Shown piece after piece: positions 42,138 through 52,978 of a stretch of DNA of 64,000 bases. Origin of the DNA: Zygaena filipendulae (lineage: Eukaryota > Arthropoda > Insecta > Lepidoptera > Zygaenidae); NCBI GenBank assembly GCA_907165275.2, contig OU015677.1, forward strand, positions 5,456,001-5,520,000, written 5' to 3'. A model generated the notes under the pieces. It was not told the DNA's origin and did not search any database. It saw only the letters and a list, made by a program, of their open reading frames with translations. Made by a program: the position numbers and the translations under genes. Positions within the stretch are counted from its first letter, which is position 1. Each line of letters starts with the position of its first letter.

Positions 42138-42386
42138 TACAATATATGTGAAAATTAAACTAAGCAGAGCTACTAATATCATATTTATATATCTTTTTTG
42201 TAAATAAATACTAAACTAAAATAACTAAACCCAATGTAAACAAAAAACATACACTGTTATCTAACATTCTTATAAAAAATATATATATATATATTGAAAG
42301 GGTGAGAAAAAACACCGCAGTAACAACATACGTGTCACTAAAACCTGTCTAATAACATAAAGTATCGAGTGAATTTTTACAATTCA

Positions 42387-42595
42387 ATTACCCGGGGGTG
42401 AAGGGCGAAATACACGTGCACAACCAACCGTGCGGAGCCGTCCCCGTGTAACACCCGGATAACCCGGGATCGCGCGGGATCACCGGCCGGATCCACTCGT
42501 TACGTGCGCGTCGTAAACTGGGCGGTTTACCCCAAAGGTCGGAATGTCGTAGGCGGCCCCGATACTGTATTACCATGCCCAAATAAGGTGTCAGG
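42387..42595. other. GC-rich island, unexplained
   Basis: About 200 bp of GC-rich DNA (GATAACCCGGGATCGCGCGG, ACCGGCCGGATCCACTCG) in an AT-rich region. A 64-codon frame crosses it on the minus strand, but I see no domain or splice support. Confidence 0.35.
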
Positions 42596-42859
42596 TGTAA
42601 AGATCATAGCGATTTTAAGAGATACATAATCTGGGAGAAATCCCCGGATGTTATAAGTCTGTCTTTCTTTTAATAATATATGAATTTAATACATGAGAAT
42701 GTCTTTGCCTATCTTGTATTTATTAATCTTTTTAATAATTACCTACCCCAAATACATATTATGTAAAAAATAATAATGAATGATGTAAAAAATAATAAAG
42801 AATAATGAATTATTGTTCTGTTTGCACACCTCATCTTCTATATCTCTCTGTCTACCCAA

Positions 42860-42945
42860 TGGTTAACTGGTAGAGAATGCCGCAAGGCATTAAGTTCGCC
42901 ATTTGTACACACTGTGCAATAAAGAATAAATAAATAAATAAATGA
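42860..42945 (+). mobile_element. LINE/SINE 3' tail
   Basis: AGAGAATGCCGCAAGGCATT, AAGTTCGCCATTTGTACACA, then (AAAT)n. The inverse of 33585-33672. Confidence 0.62.
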
Positions 42946-42949
42946 ATTT

Positions 42950-43885
42950 TCTATGAATGAATTTAATCTTTGATTCTCTAGCGACTCAATATAAAAAAAT
43001 GTGACAAAAATTTATTATTCTTAGCAATACTGCAGAATTATTTATCGTCTAAAATGACTATTATTCGTTCATTGATACACTAAATACAGAGACGAAAGAG
43101 TAGATCTTTTCTTAAACATGCGCGGAAATATTGTCATTACTTTTGAATAAGAACACGTGAAGTATCATATTTACGTAGACTGAAAAACCAAAATCACTTC
43201 CGGCGCGTTTTTTGAATTTGGAACGAAAAGCGCACCGGCAATGTTGTATGAAACGGTGTGCTGTTTGAATTTAGAACTCTTTCATCTATCGTACACATTG
43301 CGTTCTCGTGACTGTATAGCCACAGATGCGTTTACCTTTCGGCACAAACTGTAAAAAAAACGGTAAGGCGGAGTTCGTTGTTATTTTGTTAATAAATTAA
43401 ATGTATTATGTAAAAGACCCTTTTTTATTTCCTTGCATTTTTTTAAGAAAAGTACTATATGTGCCCCGGCCGAGATGGCAATTGCCTATTTCGCTGCCTT
43501 TGCAATAATGTACTATTACTTAAAATTAAGTAAGTAATTATTAAAAGGTCTCAGTGCAGCCGATAAAACGCTGTTCTCTTATGAATCACTCGGTGGCGCA
43601 GCATCGAAACATTGATAGGTTATGTGTTAGTGTGTAACAACAAGACAGCTTTACGTCTCAGAGTTTATTATAGGTATGAAAGTTGGCGACTTTGCGAGAT
43701 TATCGCTAGGCTTGCCGCGCGGTTTCTGCTACTCGTTCAAGTAGTAAAAACATATAGACACCATATGTAACTGTTACAGCTCTTTGCTGTCACATAATTG
43801 ATCGGAATGAAACACCATAGTACGAGTATATATTAGCGTGAAAGCGTAACAAACAAACTTACAACACATTTATAATAGTATAGGG
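42950..43885. other. Stretch with no recognised feature
   Basis: No supported frame or element; a short Helitron-like end (GCGTGAAAGCGTAACAAACA) lies near 43837. Confidence 0.4.
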
Positions 43886-43892
43886 ATATCCA

Positions 43893-44347
43893 TCTAATAT
43901 ATATAAATCACGTGTCACGTTGTTTGTCCGCGATGAACTCCGAAACTACTGAACGGATTTTGATAAAATTTTGTAACCATTCATAAAATGGTCCAACTTA
44001 AAAGATAGGATAGTTTTTATCCCAGAATTCCCTCGGGAACTGAAGGACATAGAGTACTTTTTTCCCGCAACCTCTGCGGGAACTCCGAAATCCGATGAAA
44101 TCGCGGGGGACAGCTAGTCTAATATATATAAATCACGTGTCACGTTGTTTGTCCGCGATGGACTCCGAAACTACTGACCGGATTTTGATAAAATTTTGCA
44201 ACCATTTATAATATGGTCCAACTTAAAAGATAGGATAGTTTTTATCCCAGAATTCCCTCGGGAACTGAAGGACATTGAGTACTTTTTTCCCGCAACCTCC
44301 GCGGGAACTCCGAAATTACCGCGGATGAAATCGCGGGGGACAGCTAG
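43893..44347 (+). mobile_element. Two head-to-tail Helitron-like elements
   Basis: 43893-44117 and 44118-44347 are near-identical (CACGTGTCACGTTGTTTGTC subfamily). The first ends CAGCTAG and the second starts TCTAATATATATAAATCACG with no base between. Confidence 0.82.
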
Positions 44348-44488
44348 TACTAATATATAATTATAATATAATAATGTAATATGTAGTATATATTATATAC
44401 CTTGTGTTGCTTGTTTTCCACGACACAAGCTTGCAGCTTAGTGTTGGATTAAGTAGATCTGCTGGACAATTATGTAACTTTATTGCTA

Positions 44489-44545
44489 TCAAATTTAGAA
44501 TAGAATAGAATAGAATAGAATAGAATAGAATAGAATAGAATAGAA
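44489..44545. repeat. (TAGAA)n pentamer array
   Basis: About nine TAGAA units, then AATATATTTATTTACCTACA, probably the tail of an inverted retroelement. Confidence 0.88.
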
Positions 44546-44835
44546 ATATATTTATTTACCTACACACCACGACATAAAACAACAAAATATATAACAATAA
44601 TAAAAAAAAAACAATAAAATATTAAACAAACAAAAAAAAAACCTTTTAAACCTTTTAATTTCAGTTTCAATCGGAAAAATAGCGATTTTGTGATTAATTA
44701 TCCATGTTTAGGCAGCTTTAACTATTCAAGTATGTTTGTTTTGATTGATTACTAGATATTGTAGGTGTCAAGATGTGCATATTGTAATCGCAAAACTGCC
44801 ATATATTTTATTGCAACAGAAAAATTATAGTGTTA

Positions 44836-45340
44836 CTAGCTGTCCCCCGCGATTTCATCCGCGGTAATTTCGGAGTTCCCGCGGGAATTCCGGGATAAAA
44901 ACTATCCTATCTTTTAAGTTGGACCATATTATAAATGGTTACAAAATTTTATCAAAATCCGTTCATTAGTTTCGGAGTCCATCGCGGACAAACAACGAGA
45001 CACGTGATTTATATATATTAGACTAGCTGTCCCGCGCGATTTTATCCGCGTTAATTTCGGAGTTCCCGCGGGAATTCCGGGAAAAAAGTACTCTATGTCC
45101 TTCTTTGTACCCCTGCCAGTAGTTTACGGTGATCACGGTTTTCACGCAATAATTCAGGAGTTCCCGCGGGAATTTCGGGTTCCCGCAGGAAATACGGAGT
45201 TCCCGCGGGAATTCCGGGATATAAACTATCCTATCTTTTAAGTTGGACCATATTATAAATGGTTACAAAATTTTATCAAAATCCGTTCAGTAGTTTCGGA
45301 GTCCATCGCCAAACAACGTGACACGTGATTTATAAGGGAC
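44836..45340 (-). mobile_element. Two or more tandem Helitron-like elements, minus orientation
   Basis: 44836-45022 (CTAGCTGTCCCCCGCGATTT ... TTAGA) is directly followed by CTAGCTGTCCCGCGCGATTT at 45023. The second unit contains two extra GGAGTTCCCGCGGGAATT blocks, so it is a composite. Same subfamily as at 43893. Confidence 0.78.
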
Positions 45341-45684
45341 TCCTTTTAATAATATATTTTAGATTAATTTTAGGTTATGTTAAGTTTAGATTAATAATTA
45401 TTACAATTGTATACTTATTATAGATTAGATTAGATAGATTTAAGTATGACGTATAAAGTTTTTAAATTCGTTGCAAGCGCCGCGCCTCCACGCTCTGCCG
45501 GTACCGCTCGGGAGACAGCGTGAAGATATGGCGAACGTATCCGCGCCTCCCCAACACTCACTTGACGCCGTCACGCTCTGATTGCACTGGGAATCCCACG
45601 GAACGGGGACAGCGGTATGCTGGAAAGAGCCATTGTCACTATTAAATATTATTAAATTGATTTTAGTAAATTTTAATTTGTAAC

Positions 45685-45870
45685 GGTTTCAGCCGCGTCA
45701 GCTTCGGGGTTCCCGTGGGAATTCCAGGAAAAAAAGTATCCTAAATCCTTTCCTGTACCTCTGACAACGTGCATGCAAAATTCCATGATGATCGGTAGCG
45801 TAGATAAGGCGTGAAAGCGTAACAAACTAAAATTCCAATTTGTATTACATATTAGTTAGGATTATAATAC
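45685..45870 (-). mobile_element. Lep1-like Helitron, degraded
   Basis: TTTCAGCCGCGTCAGCTTCG to AAGGCGTGAAAGCGTAACAA and ATTAGTTAGGAT. Confidence 0.6.
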
Positions 45871-46309
45871 CTAACAATGGGAAGCAATTTGTATATATAT
45901 AGATATTATAATTTGATTATAACGACGTGACTTATTATTGCGGGGTTTGTGATGATATTGAGAGCATCCGAGAGAAAATGACAGCTGCTTGCGCGCTCTA
46001 CAAAATAATGCAAAGAAAATGCAGTGTTATTAAACTAGAAGTTTCAGGTTTAACAAGAAGCTTTATGTAAAATTGTATGTTTCTATCCCCAGTAGTTGGA
46101 TCCAGTTGTTGATTAATTAAAGAAAGAAATGAAAGAAGAAAGAAAATACATTTATTTCAGCACAACACACAAGAAAAAGAAACGAACATAAACAGTGCCT
46201 AATCTAAATTTGTATACATAATTATGATATCTCTTGCATGCTCTGTCGAAATTAAGGAGTCAGATCAGAACATAATTTTTGTAACTTTCTTCTAAATAAA
46301 ATGTAGGTT

Positions 46310-46425
46310 TTCATAGAAACCTGCTCAGCATGCTACTGGGGAGTTAGTTGCGCAGCTTCTCTCCAGCTTGTAAATTTATTGACGTCAAATTTATGGGCCT
46401 TTATCTGACTTTGACTTTGAAGAAA
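46310..46425 (+). mobile_element. 3' end of a LINE or SINE with TTTGAC tail
   Basis: CTGCTCAGCATGCTACTGGG, TTTATTGACGTCAAATTTAT, then CTGACTTTGACTTTGAAG. Relative of 4490-4640. Confidence 0.55.
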
Positions 46426-46429
46426 AATG

Positions 46430-47865
46430 CCTAAACCTCCTCACTTTTGAACGGCTCTTTACTGCATAATGTTGTCCGCAGACAAAAGCGTGATCGCTTT
46501 AAGCTTTTAAATTCCGTTTAGCTTTAAAGGAATCGCAGCGTGCTGTGGTTTAGAAATACATTGATACACGTTTCAAATATTATTTTTACACGTAAACACA
46601 ATATTGCAAAAACATCCGTGCTCACACAGCGTTCCAATGCGCTTGATGTTTGTATAAAAGCCCACGATTCTACACAAGTAACTTTCTATGAATGGAGAAG
46701 TTTTGAAAAAAAAAACAAACGTTGCATTTAATTAAAATTTATCCGACGCAAATTCTCAAAAGTAGATTTTGTTGTGTTTTACGGTGCTTACGGTGCTGTA
46801 AGATAATAAAATGTTAGTAATGGCAATTTATTATGAGTGCAAGTCGATTACGATGTTTCGGGCTAATTTCTTCGGTGTCATCCAAGAATTCCGCGAAAGA
46901 TTTTGCAAAATATACCACCATGGTTTGCAACAACGATTAACTTGAAACTGGTCAAATGGGCAAGCTAAATTACATGAAAGATTTCCACCGCGGGAATAAA
47001 TAGATATTCTATTTGTGTGCGCAAAATAATAAAATACTTTTCTATCAAACATCACCAGATCAACGTCGGTGCCGGTTACCCTAATATTATAATGAGATAC
47101 GCCTGGAAACATCTGTTCGCGATCGGATTATATTATTTTATCCGCGTCTCGGACGACCACCGGTGCGTCTCTCGAGGAATTACAAATTATAAACAGCGCC
47201 ATCTTTTGTTTTGATTATGCTCTCGTATTAATCCGCGAGCCACGGAACAGTAGAAAGGGTGCATAGTTTATTGTGAAAACAAATAAGTGTAGTGTCGCCA
47301 AGCTATTCGACACGCATTGCCCATTCATTTATTCATTTTGCCCGGCAGTCCACGCCTTGTTTTCTGTGACTTATCACAGATTGAAACTACGTAAATAGGT
47401 TCAGTTCGACGAGACGCCCAAGCTTTTCCTCTGAGAAAATTCTTGAAACGGGTAGATATTGAAGTGAGCAGGTGAAAAACGTTTCGATTTCGTGGGGTGT
47501 CGTAATTCTCTGAGTAACAGTGAGTTTTATTGAAATTTTAAGATAACTGGATGATAAACCCGAAAAGTTCATGAATTATCAGCCTGTTATTAGTCACTGA
47601 GAAAACAAGTCGTGAGATGCCGGACTATTATCATAAGAAAATTTAGTAAACGCATCTCGCAGGCCGAAATTGCAACAATATTGCTGATCACAGCAAACGA
47701 AACAGCAGCTTACAAATGTAGATAAAATAAAATCTCAGGTATCTAGCAAGTATTTATAGACTGCTACAATTATTGTTGTATAACTTCCAATGCGTGATAG
47801 ACTTCTTGTAAGTTTGTCTATCATTCAAGTGTAGGCTGTTTTCGAAAGATTGCGCATGGAATACT
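46430..47865. other. Stretch with no recognised feature
   Basis: Several short frames on both strands; none has splice support or a recognisable domain. Confidence 0.4.
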
Positions 47866-47869
47866 TAAT

Positions 47870-48052
47870 ATAATAAAGAGGAAAGATTTCTATGTTTGGA
47901 ACGAAAAAACTCAATAACTACTGGGCCGATTTCAAAAATTATTTCACCGTTAGAATGCTACATTATTCTTGAGTATCTTAAGCTATAGTGTAACCCGGAC
48001 TTCCGGCGGGAACTCCAAAATTATTGCGGGTAAAACCGCGGGGAACAGCTAT
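47870..48052 (+). mobile_element. Lep1-like Helitron (long form)
   Basis: AATATAATAAAGAGGAAAGA, GGGCCGATTTCAAAAATTAT, ATTGCGGGTAAAACCGCGGG, AACAGCTA. Relative of 23009-23256. Confidence 0.68.
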
Positions 48053-48059
48053 GTAGTAG

Positions 48060-48600
48060 ATATTTTGCAAATATATTATATCTGGGATGCCAGTAAAATT
48101 TTGGGAAGATATTATGAGCGTTTGCTGGAAGATATACCCGTAGTACACCTTTCCTGAGTACTTATTTATTTATTTATTTTCATGTATTTAGGACAAAAAC
48201 AGCTATAAGAACATATTAACAATTTTAGGTACAAGATTACACTATTAGTCAATGATAGTTACCCTTATATAGAGAACAGAATGTAGCAGTACGTACACAA
48301 AATTATAACAATTTAGATAATAATTCGAGTAACACAGAGCTTAAAAGTAAAAACATAATTTATGATCGGAATTCGGAACGTACAATGTGATTTTAAAAGC
48401 TTTTATTTTTAATTTGCTTGCGGAAGATATCAGTATCTATTACATACATATACAGGCTTAAATTTTAAGGAGTGCGCAAAAAAATTGTGGTGGTTCAGTA
48501 TCAGTAATAGAACACATTTCCACTATTAGTTAAATTTTTTTTTTTTAATTTTTATCCCACTTTAAATCCGTAAAACATGGATACTATCTATTCGTAATAA
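48060..48600. other. Stretch with no recognised feature
   Basis: AT-rich; a (TTTA)n-like stretch near 48160 may be another retroelement tail. Confidence 0.35.
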
Positions 48601-48870
48601 TATCAGCTGTGGATGCACGCGCCGTGACCCGTGAGCCGTACGCGGTGAGGTTGCAGCGGGGGTGAACCTCTCGGGCGACAACTGATGCCCAGACACGGGC
48701 GGGGCGGGCGAAACGGGCGGGGCGCGCGGGGCAGGCGCCCGCGGCTCGCCCGATAAGCCGACACTGCCGGCCCGACAGTCTGCTTACGCATGCGCTATTG
48801 TGACGTCGCGTCCTATCGCTTTCCCGCGCAACCCCTGCGCCGCGTGTGTGTCGTACTACTCGTAGTCGTA
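48600..48870. other. GC-rich, CpG-rich island upstream of the transposase-like pseudogene
   Basis: The stretch is far richer in GC than its surroundings and contains GGGCGGGGCGGGCG-type boxes and TGACGTCG. It sits directly before the ATG at 48879, so it could be the old promoter of that unit. No long reliable reading frame was seen. Confidence 0.45.
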
Positions 48871-48878
48871 CCTAGGTC

Positions 48879-49172
48879 ATGATGTCTGACTTTAGTAACC
48901 GCGAGTTTTATGAGATGGTCCGGGTGTATCTGTTAAGTGGTGAAAGTTTACGACGTGCTCGCAGAATGTATGTAATGGAGAGCATACCTTGAATGCGAGC
49001 CCATGGTATTGTAAACCCCGCGGTCCCTAATGAAATGACAATTTTAGCAGCCACTCAAAGGCTGCTTGATCACGGTCAGTTTAGGACCCCACATCACGCT
49101 CAAGGGTCTGGAAGACCTCGACTGGCGGTTGACATCTAAGAAGCCATTTTCGATTTCTTCGAGCGAGATCGA
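48879..49172 (+). pseudogene. Broken HTH transposase-like (DUF4817-type) N-terminal fragment
   Basis: From ATG at 48879 the frame reads MMSDFSNREFYEMVRVYLLS, then GESLRRARRMY, which resembles the helix-turn-helix start of insect DUF4817/mariner-like proteins. It is broken by TGA at codon 38. It continues in the same frame (TILAATQRLLDHGQFRTP, then GSGRPR) to a TAA, where a glutamate would be expected before EAIFDFFERD. The layout of HTH, linker GSGRPR and EEA.. helix fits the family. There are two nonsense changes and no catalytic part nearby. Confidence 0.65.
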
Positions 49173-49439
49173 GTAGGTACTTACCTAATATCAATAATTT
49201 TAATTTTATAATGTTTTTAAAAGTGCCATAATTTAATTGGTTAAATTATTAATTAATGCTTTATTTTCTGCATTTTGATGGTCCTAAGCCCATGAAAGTA
49301 TGAAGGAAAAATTGGAATTACTCTTCTAATAAAATCAGATCACGGTCTAATCTTAAAAAGTCTAGTTCGAACTTTTATTTCGTCTGAGGTTCGAACCTGA
49401 TAGAATTAGCGATCAGCAGGTAGGTAGGTACATTGTAAC

Positions 49440-49545
49440 CCACGTAAATACCTACCTACGCCTGTGCACGAAAAACGAATGAGCGCTTCGGGCGGCGCGC
49501 GGTGGGGCCGGGGGGCGGCGGCGGCGAATAGAGTAGCCATAAAAT
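49440..49545. other. GC-rich patch downstream of the transposase-like pseudogene
   Basis: CGGGCGGCGCGCGGTGGGG and following G/C runs mark a second GC-rich patch about 300 bp after the pseudogene. It may be the other end of the same inserted unit; I found no matching terminal repeats. Confidence 0.3.
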
Positions 49546-49855
49546 CAATTTCAAAGTGAACATCTTCCATTAACAATAACTTTATTTTTTTGTACTAAGA
49601 CTTATCAAAATAAAAAATAGGTGCTTAATAAAACTCATTTAATTTTAATTGGGCAAAGTTTGCGCACTGAATTAAATGTATTGCTGTATGTAGGCACCTT
49701 GCCTCTCTACTTTATTATGTTCTCTGTGCCAGCTGACAAGTAAAATAGGTACCTACCAAGAGAAGCCTTCCGCAATGCCACCATTGTTTGTGAAATGTGA
49801 GTGGCTTACTGGATTATCAAATTTTAATCTGTATTATCTTTCATCTATCCTTACT

Positions 49856-49945
49856 AATATTATAAACGCGAAAGTTTGATGGTTTGTATGTATGGATGTA
49901 TGTTTGTTACTCATTCACGCAGAAACTACTGACTGGATTTTAATA
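49856..49945 (+). mobile_element. Lep1-like 5'-end fragment
   Basis: CTTACTAATATTATAAACGC to ACGCAGAAACTACTGACTGG. Confidence 0.62.
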
Positions 49946-49967
49946 AATAATATAATTTACTCAGACC

Positions 49968-50241
49968 AAATTGAATTTAATTGAATTGAATTGAACTCAG
50001 ACCAAATAAAAACTAAACACGGAACGCGTAGAACAAACAAGTGAAGCCAGGAAAAAGACACCATCGCCGTGCACGTACACAGAAACACGCACACACTCAC
50101 AAGAAAAAGACAACATAAATCCTAAGTAAACTTTGCAAATCCATACACTTTCCTAATCACCACATGCATACGCAACCGGCTTCACTTCGTTGTTCGAGAC
50201 GTTCCGTCTTTACTTTTTATTTGGTCTGAGGTAATTTATGT
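49968..50241. mobile_element. MITE with ACTCAGACCAAAT-type ends
   Basis: ACTCAGACCAAAT and AAATAAAAACTAAACACGGA (then ACG) at the left are inverted at CGTTCCGTCTTTACTTTTTA and TTTGGTCTGAGGT at the right. Confidence 0.72.
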
Positions 50242-50289
50242 ATCTTTATTTCCAGACGTATAAGTCCATAGTGTGTTAGTATGTACAAT

Positions 50290-50545
50290 GGGGATGTGGA
50301 CTACTTTTGAAAATCCAAATTCTAATTAGTCCATCAGTTAGAAAATAAAAAAATAATACACACGTATTTTTTCCTTTTTGAAATTTATGAAAATATACAT
50401 AGATAAAGCGCATTAAAGTTTAGATTGGGGGACTCGTGACGTCATTATTCGGTATAAACCCCGTACAAACTGCACCGAGTTATGACGTCACACGAAACGT
50501 AAAAAAAGAAAAAATACGTGTCCAATATTTTTTAATAATCTACAA
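50290..50545 (+). mobile_element. Family-A MITE, copy 8
   Basis: GGGGATGTGGACTACTTTTG start; two TGACGTCA sites; shortened at the right end. Confidence 0.82.
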
Positions 50546-50579
50546 AACAACAATTTGTTATTTACCATTTGGGATACTG

Positions 50580-50675
50580 CAGGTTAAACTAAGCGAAGCG
50601 AATAACACATAGGGTGCCTACTTTTTAGCTCGGAATTCTCGCGGGATCTCCGAAATGAATGCCGGGAACGGCTAG
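50580..50675 (+). mobile_element. Helitron-like 3' remnant
   Basis: GCTCGGAATTCTCGCGGGAT and GAACGGCTAG; badly worn. Confidence 0.45.
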
Positions 50676-51278
50676 AAGATAGTAAACATTATGTCGCAGG
50701 CAAATTGTATAATTCGCCTGTTTACACGCGGCTGGGATTTTTGACGGTTGTTGTTCTACCTACACCCCTAAGTGAGTTCGGTTTAGGTATTAAAATTTTT
50801 ATTAAATATATTATTAAATAATAATATTTATTTTTTGGAATAAATATTATTAAAAAAAAAAAAAACAGCTGATTTTTTGTGTTCCGTGTAATTTATTAAA
50901 TTTCGTTCAAATTGTTGATAATTAAAGCCCATTTCCAATGTTATAGCTCATAATTCGATAAATAACAGGTGAAATTATTAAGTTTTACGTTTTAAATTGG
51001 ATTTTGCTGTGATTTGCAGGAATTTAATACTTGAGTGTGACAGGTAGTTTTTATGTCAATTTAAATGTTTTTTTCTTTGTTGTGACCAAGTAAAGACTAA
51101 ATTAACTAGTTTTCGTGTTCTTTAACTATAATATTTTATTGTAAATTATATTTTAATCGTAAATTATATATTTTTATCGAATAATATAATTGACCGTTAA
51201 CCTAGAAACTACCCGACACTTATTGTGATACAAGTCTTTGGCTTATTTTTTGGTATAATTTCACACTTAAAGTAAACA

Positions 51279-52961
51279 ATGATGACCCGTAAGGCTTTAG
51301 CTCGCCAGGAGGAGTCTAAGCTTCAACTGGTTTTGCAGGAATTAAGGGTTTCCAAGGACTTGTGTGCACAACTTAACAGTGAAAGAGAAGATAATGAAAG
51401 GGAACTTTTGCAATTAATCAATAGTAATACCAAATTGAAAACAGAAATGACTGCTTTATATTCGAAATACACTTGTATTGTTGAGGAGCGGGACCATCTC
51501 CAAAATATAGTGGATAAGTTTGACCGGTGCAGTGATGAGTATGAGCAAACATTGAGAAGGACATCTACACTGGAGCAGGAGCTTCGCGAGGCCCATCTTC
51601 ACATCTCCGACTTAGAAGAGGCTGCTCTGAATATCACTGTGCGGCAAAATGATAGCTTATTTCATGAATTGGTGGAGATTGCCCCGCAGTTGGTTTCTGC
51701 TACAAAAAGTAATCCAATCACCACTATAGATCTCACAAAAGATGAGACAACAACAACCTCTAAACACTCAACTGATTTGTTATATTGTAGCAGGAACAAA
51801 CTCAAAAAATATATAAAAATCAACAGGTACATTAAAAAAACTCAAAAATTAATTAAAAGTCATAAATCTGTATCCTTGTATGCAAAGGCAAGTAAAGAAA
51901 AAATAACATTATTAGACGATTTAGAAATATGTACCAATAAATTACAAAATAGTAGGTTACAGCATGAAGCTGACACACAAAAACTACAGTTAAAGATTCA
52001 GCAACTGACAGACTCTTTAACATCCATCAATAAAAAATATGAAACTTCTCAACAGGTGATCAGGGAGTACTCTAATGCAGTGAGCAACCTTTTAAAACCA
52101 TCAAAATGTAATACAGAACACATTAACTCAAAAGTTAACAATAATTCATTTAGTTGTGTTTGCTCTAGTCGTTCACAGCAGACGAGTGAACCCTCTTCCC
52201 AACCTACTATTTCAATGCAGGACAGCTTGAATGCCTGTTCTCAGCAGTCTTTAAGTTCTTTGCAAAAAACTATTATGTTCAGCGATGACATTGGGAGAAA
52301 TATGGGCTCAATACTAAACTCTCAATTCAAGGGACATTCTATTTTTAATAATTGTTCACCGTCAGCATGTTTTGATGTCATAATGAATAAAACATTAAAA
52401 TGTAATCTGAAAGCTTACACAAATTTAATTATTTTTGTGCAAAATAGGGGAAATGTGGGCAAAAAAGACCTTATTAAATATTGTAATTATTTGTTAAGTT
52501 CCAACTTAAAAAAGGTAATTTTGTTTACATTCCCATATTGTAGGACGTTGCCAGAAGCAGAAAATAATATTAGATATAAGCTTAATGAATATCTATACAC
52601 TATTTCAAAATACAAGGATAAGTTCCATATAATTGACACTAACACTTTTGTTAGTAATAAATATAATTATTTGACAAAAGGTAGTTATTACCTTTCTCAT
52701 AGTTTTAAGCGACAGGTAGCAGTTGCGCTATCATATTATTTTGAAATCTTAGCCAAGAACTTGGCTAATAATTATTCTGCTTCTATTGAGCAGTTATATG
52801 ACATTGGTAACAATGACATTATGTATAGTAATAATTTTGACATACAATTAACACCTAACAATTTTGACATGCAAAATGATAATTTATTGACATCTAATCC
52901 TGACATACAATATGATGATAATTCATTGACATCACAATTAATTCAAAATAATTTAAATTAA
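51279..52961 (+). CDS. ORF1 of a non-LTR retrotransposon (coiled coil plus SGNH-like region)
   Basis: 560 codons, no stops. Residues about 1-110 form a heptad-rich coiled coil, with a second at about 195-270, consistent with ORF1 self-association and RNA binding. Residues about 381-490 run from TNLIIFVQN through FHIIDTNTF to GSYYLSHSFKRQVA. This looks like a worn SGNH/GDSL esterase fold with its D...H end block, as known in ORF1 of some CR1-group elements. The family match is by eye only and the SGNH call is tentative. The C-terminus carries four loose copies of an asparagine-rich FDIQ/FDMQ/PDIQ unit. It stops 17 nt before ORF2. Confidence 0.8.
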   Translation: MMTRKALARQEESKLQLVLQELRVSKDLCAQLNSEREDNERELLQLINSNTKLKTEMTALYSKYTCIVEERDHLQNIVDKFDRCSDEYEQTLRRTSTLEQELREAHLHISDLEEAALNITVRQNDSLFHELVEIAPQLVSATKSNPITTIDLTKDETTTTSKHSTDLLYCSRNKLKKYIKINRYIKKTQKLIKSHKSVSLYAKASKEKITLLDDLEICTNKLQNSRLQHEADTQKLQLKIQQLTDSLTSINKKYETSQQVIREYSNAVSNLLKPSKCNTEHINSKVNNNSFSCVCSSRSQQTSEPSSQPTISMQDSLNACSQQSLSSLQKTIMFSDDIGRNMGSILNSQFKGHSIFNNCSPSACFDVIMNKTLKCNLKAYTNLIIFVQNRGNVGKKDLIKYCNYLLSSNLKKVILFTFPYCRTLPEAENNIRYKLNEYLYTISKYKDKFHIIDTNTFVSNKYNYLTKGSYYLSHSFKRQVAVALSYYFEILAKNLANNYSASIEQLYDIGNNDIMYSNNFDIQLTPNNFDMQNDNLLTSNPDIQYDDNSLTSQLIQNNLN

Positions 52962-52978
52962 ATAATAAGACAATAGAG

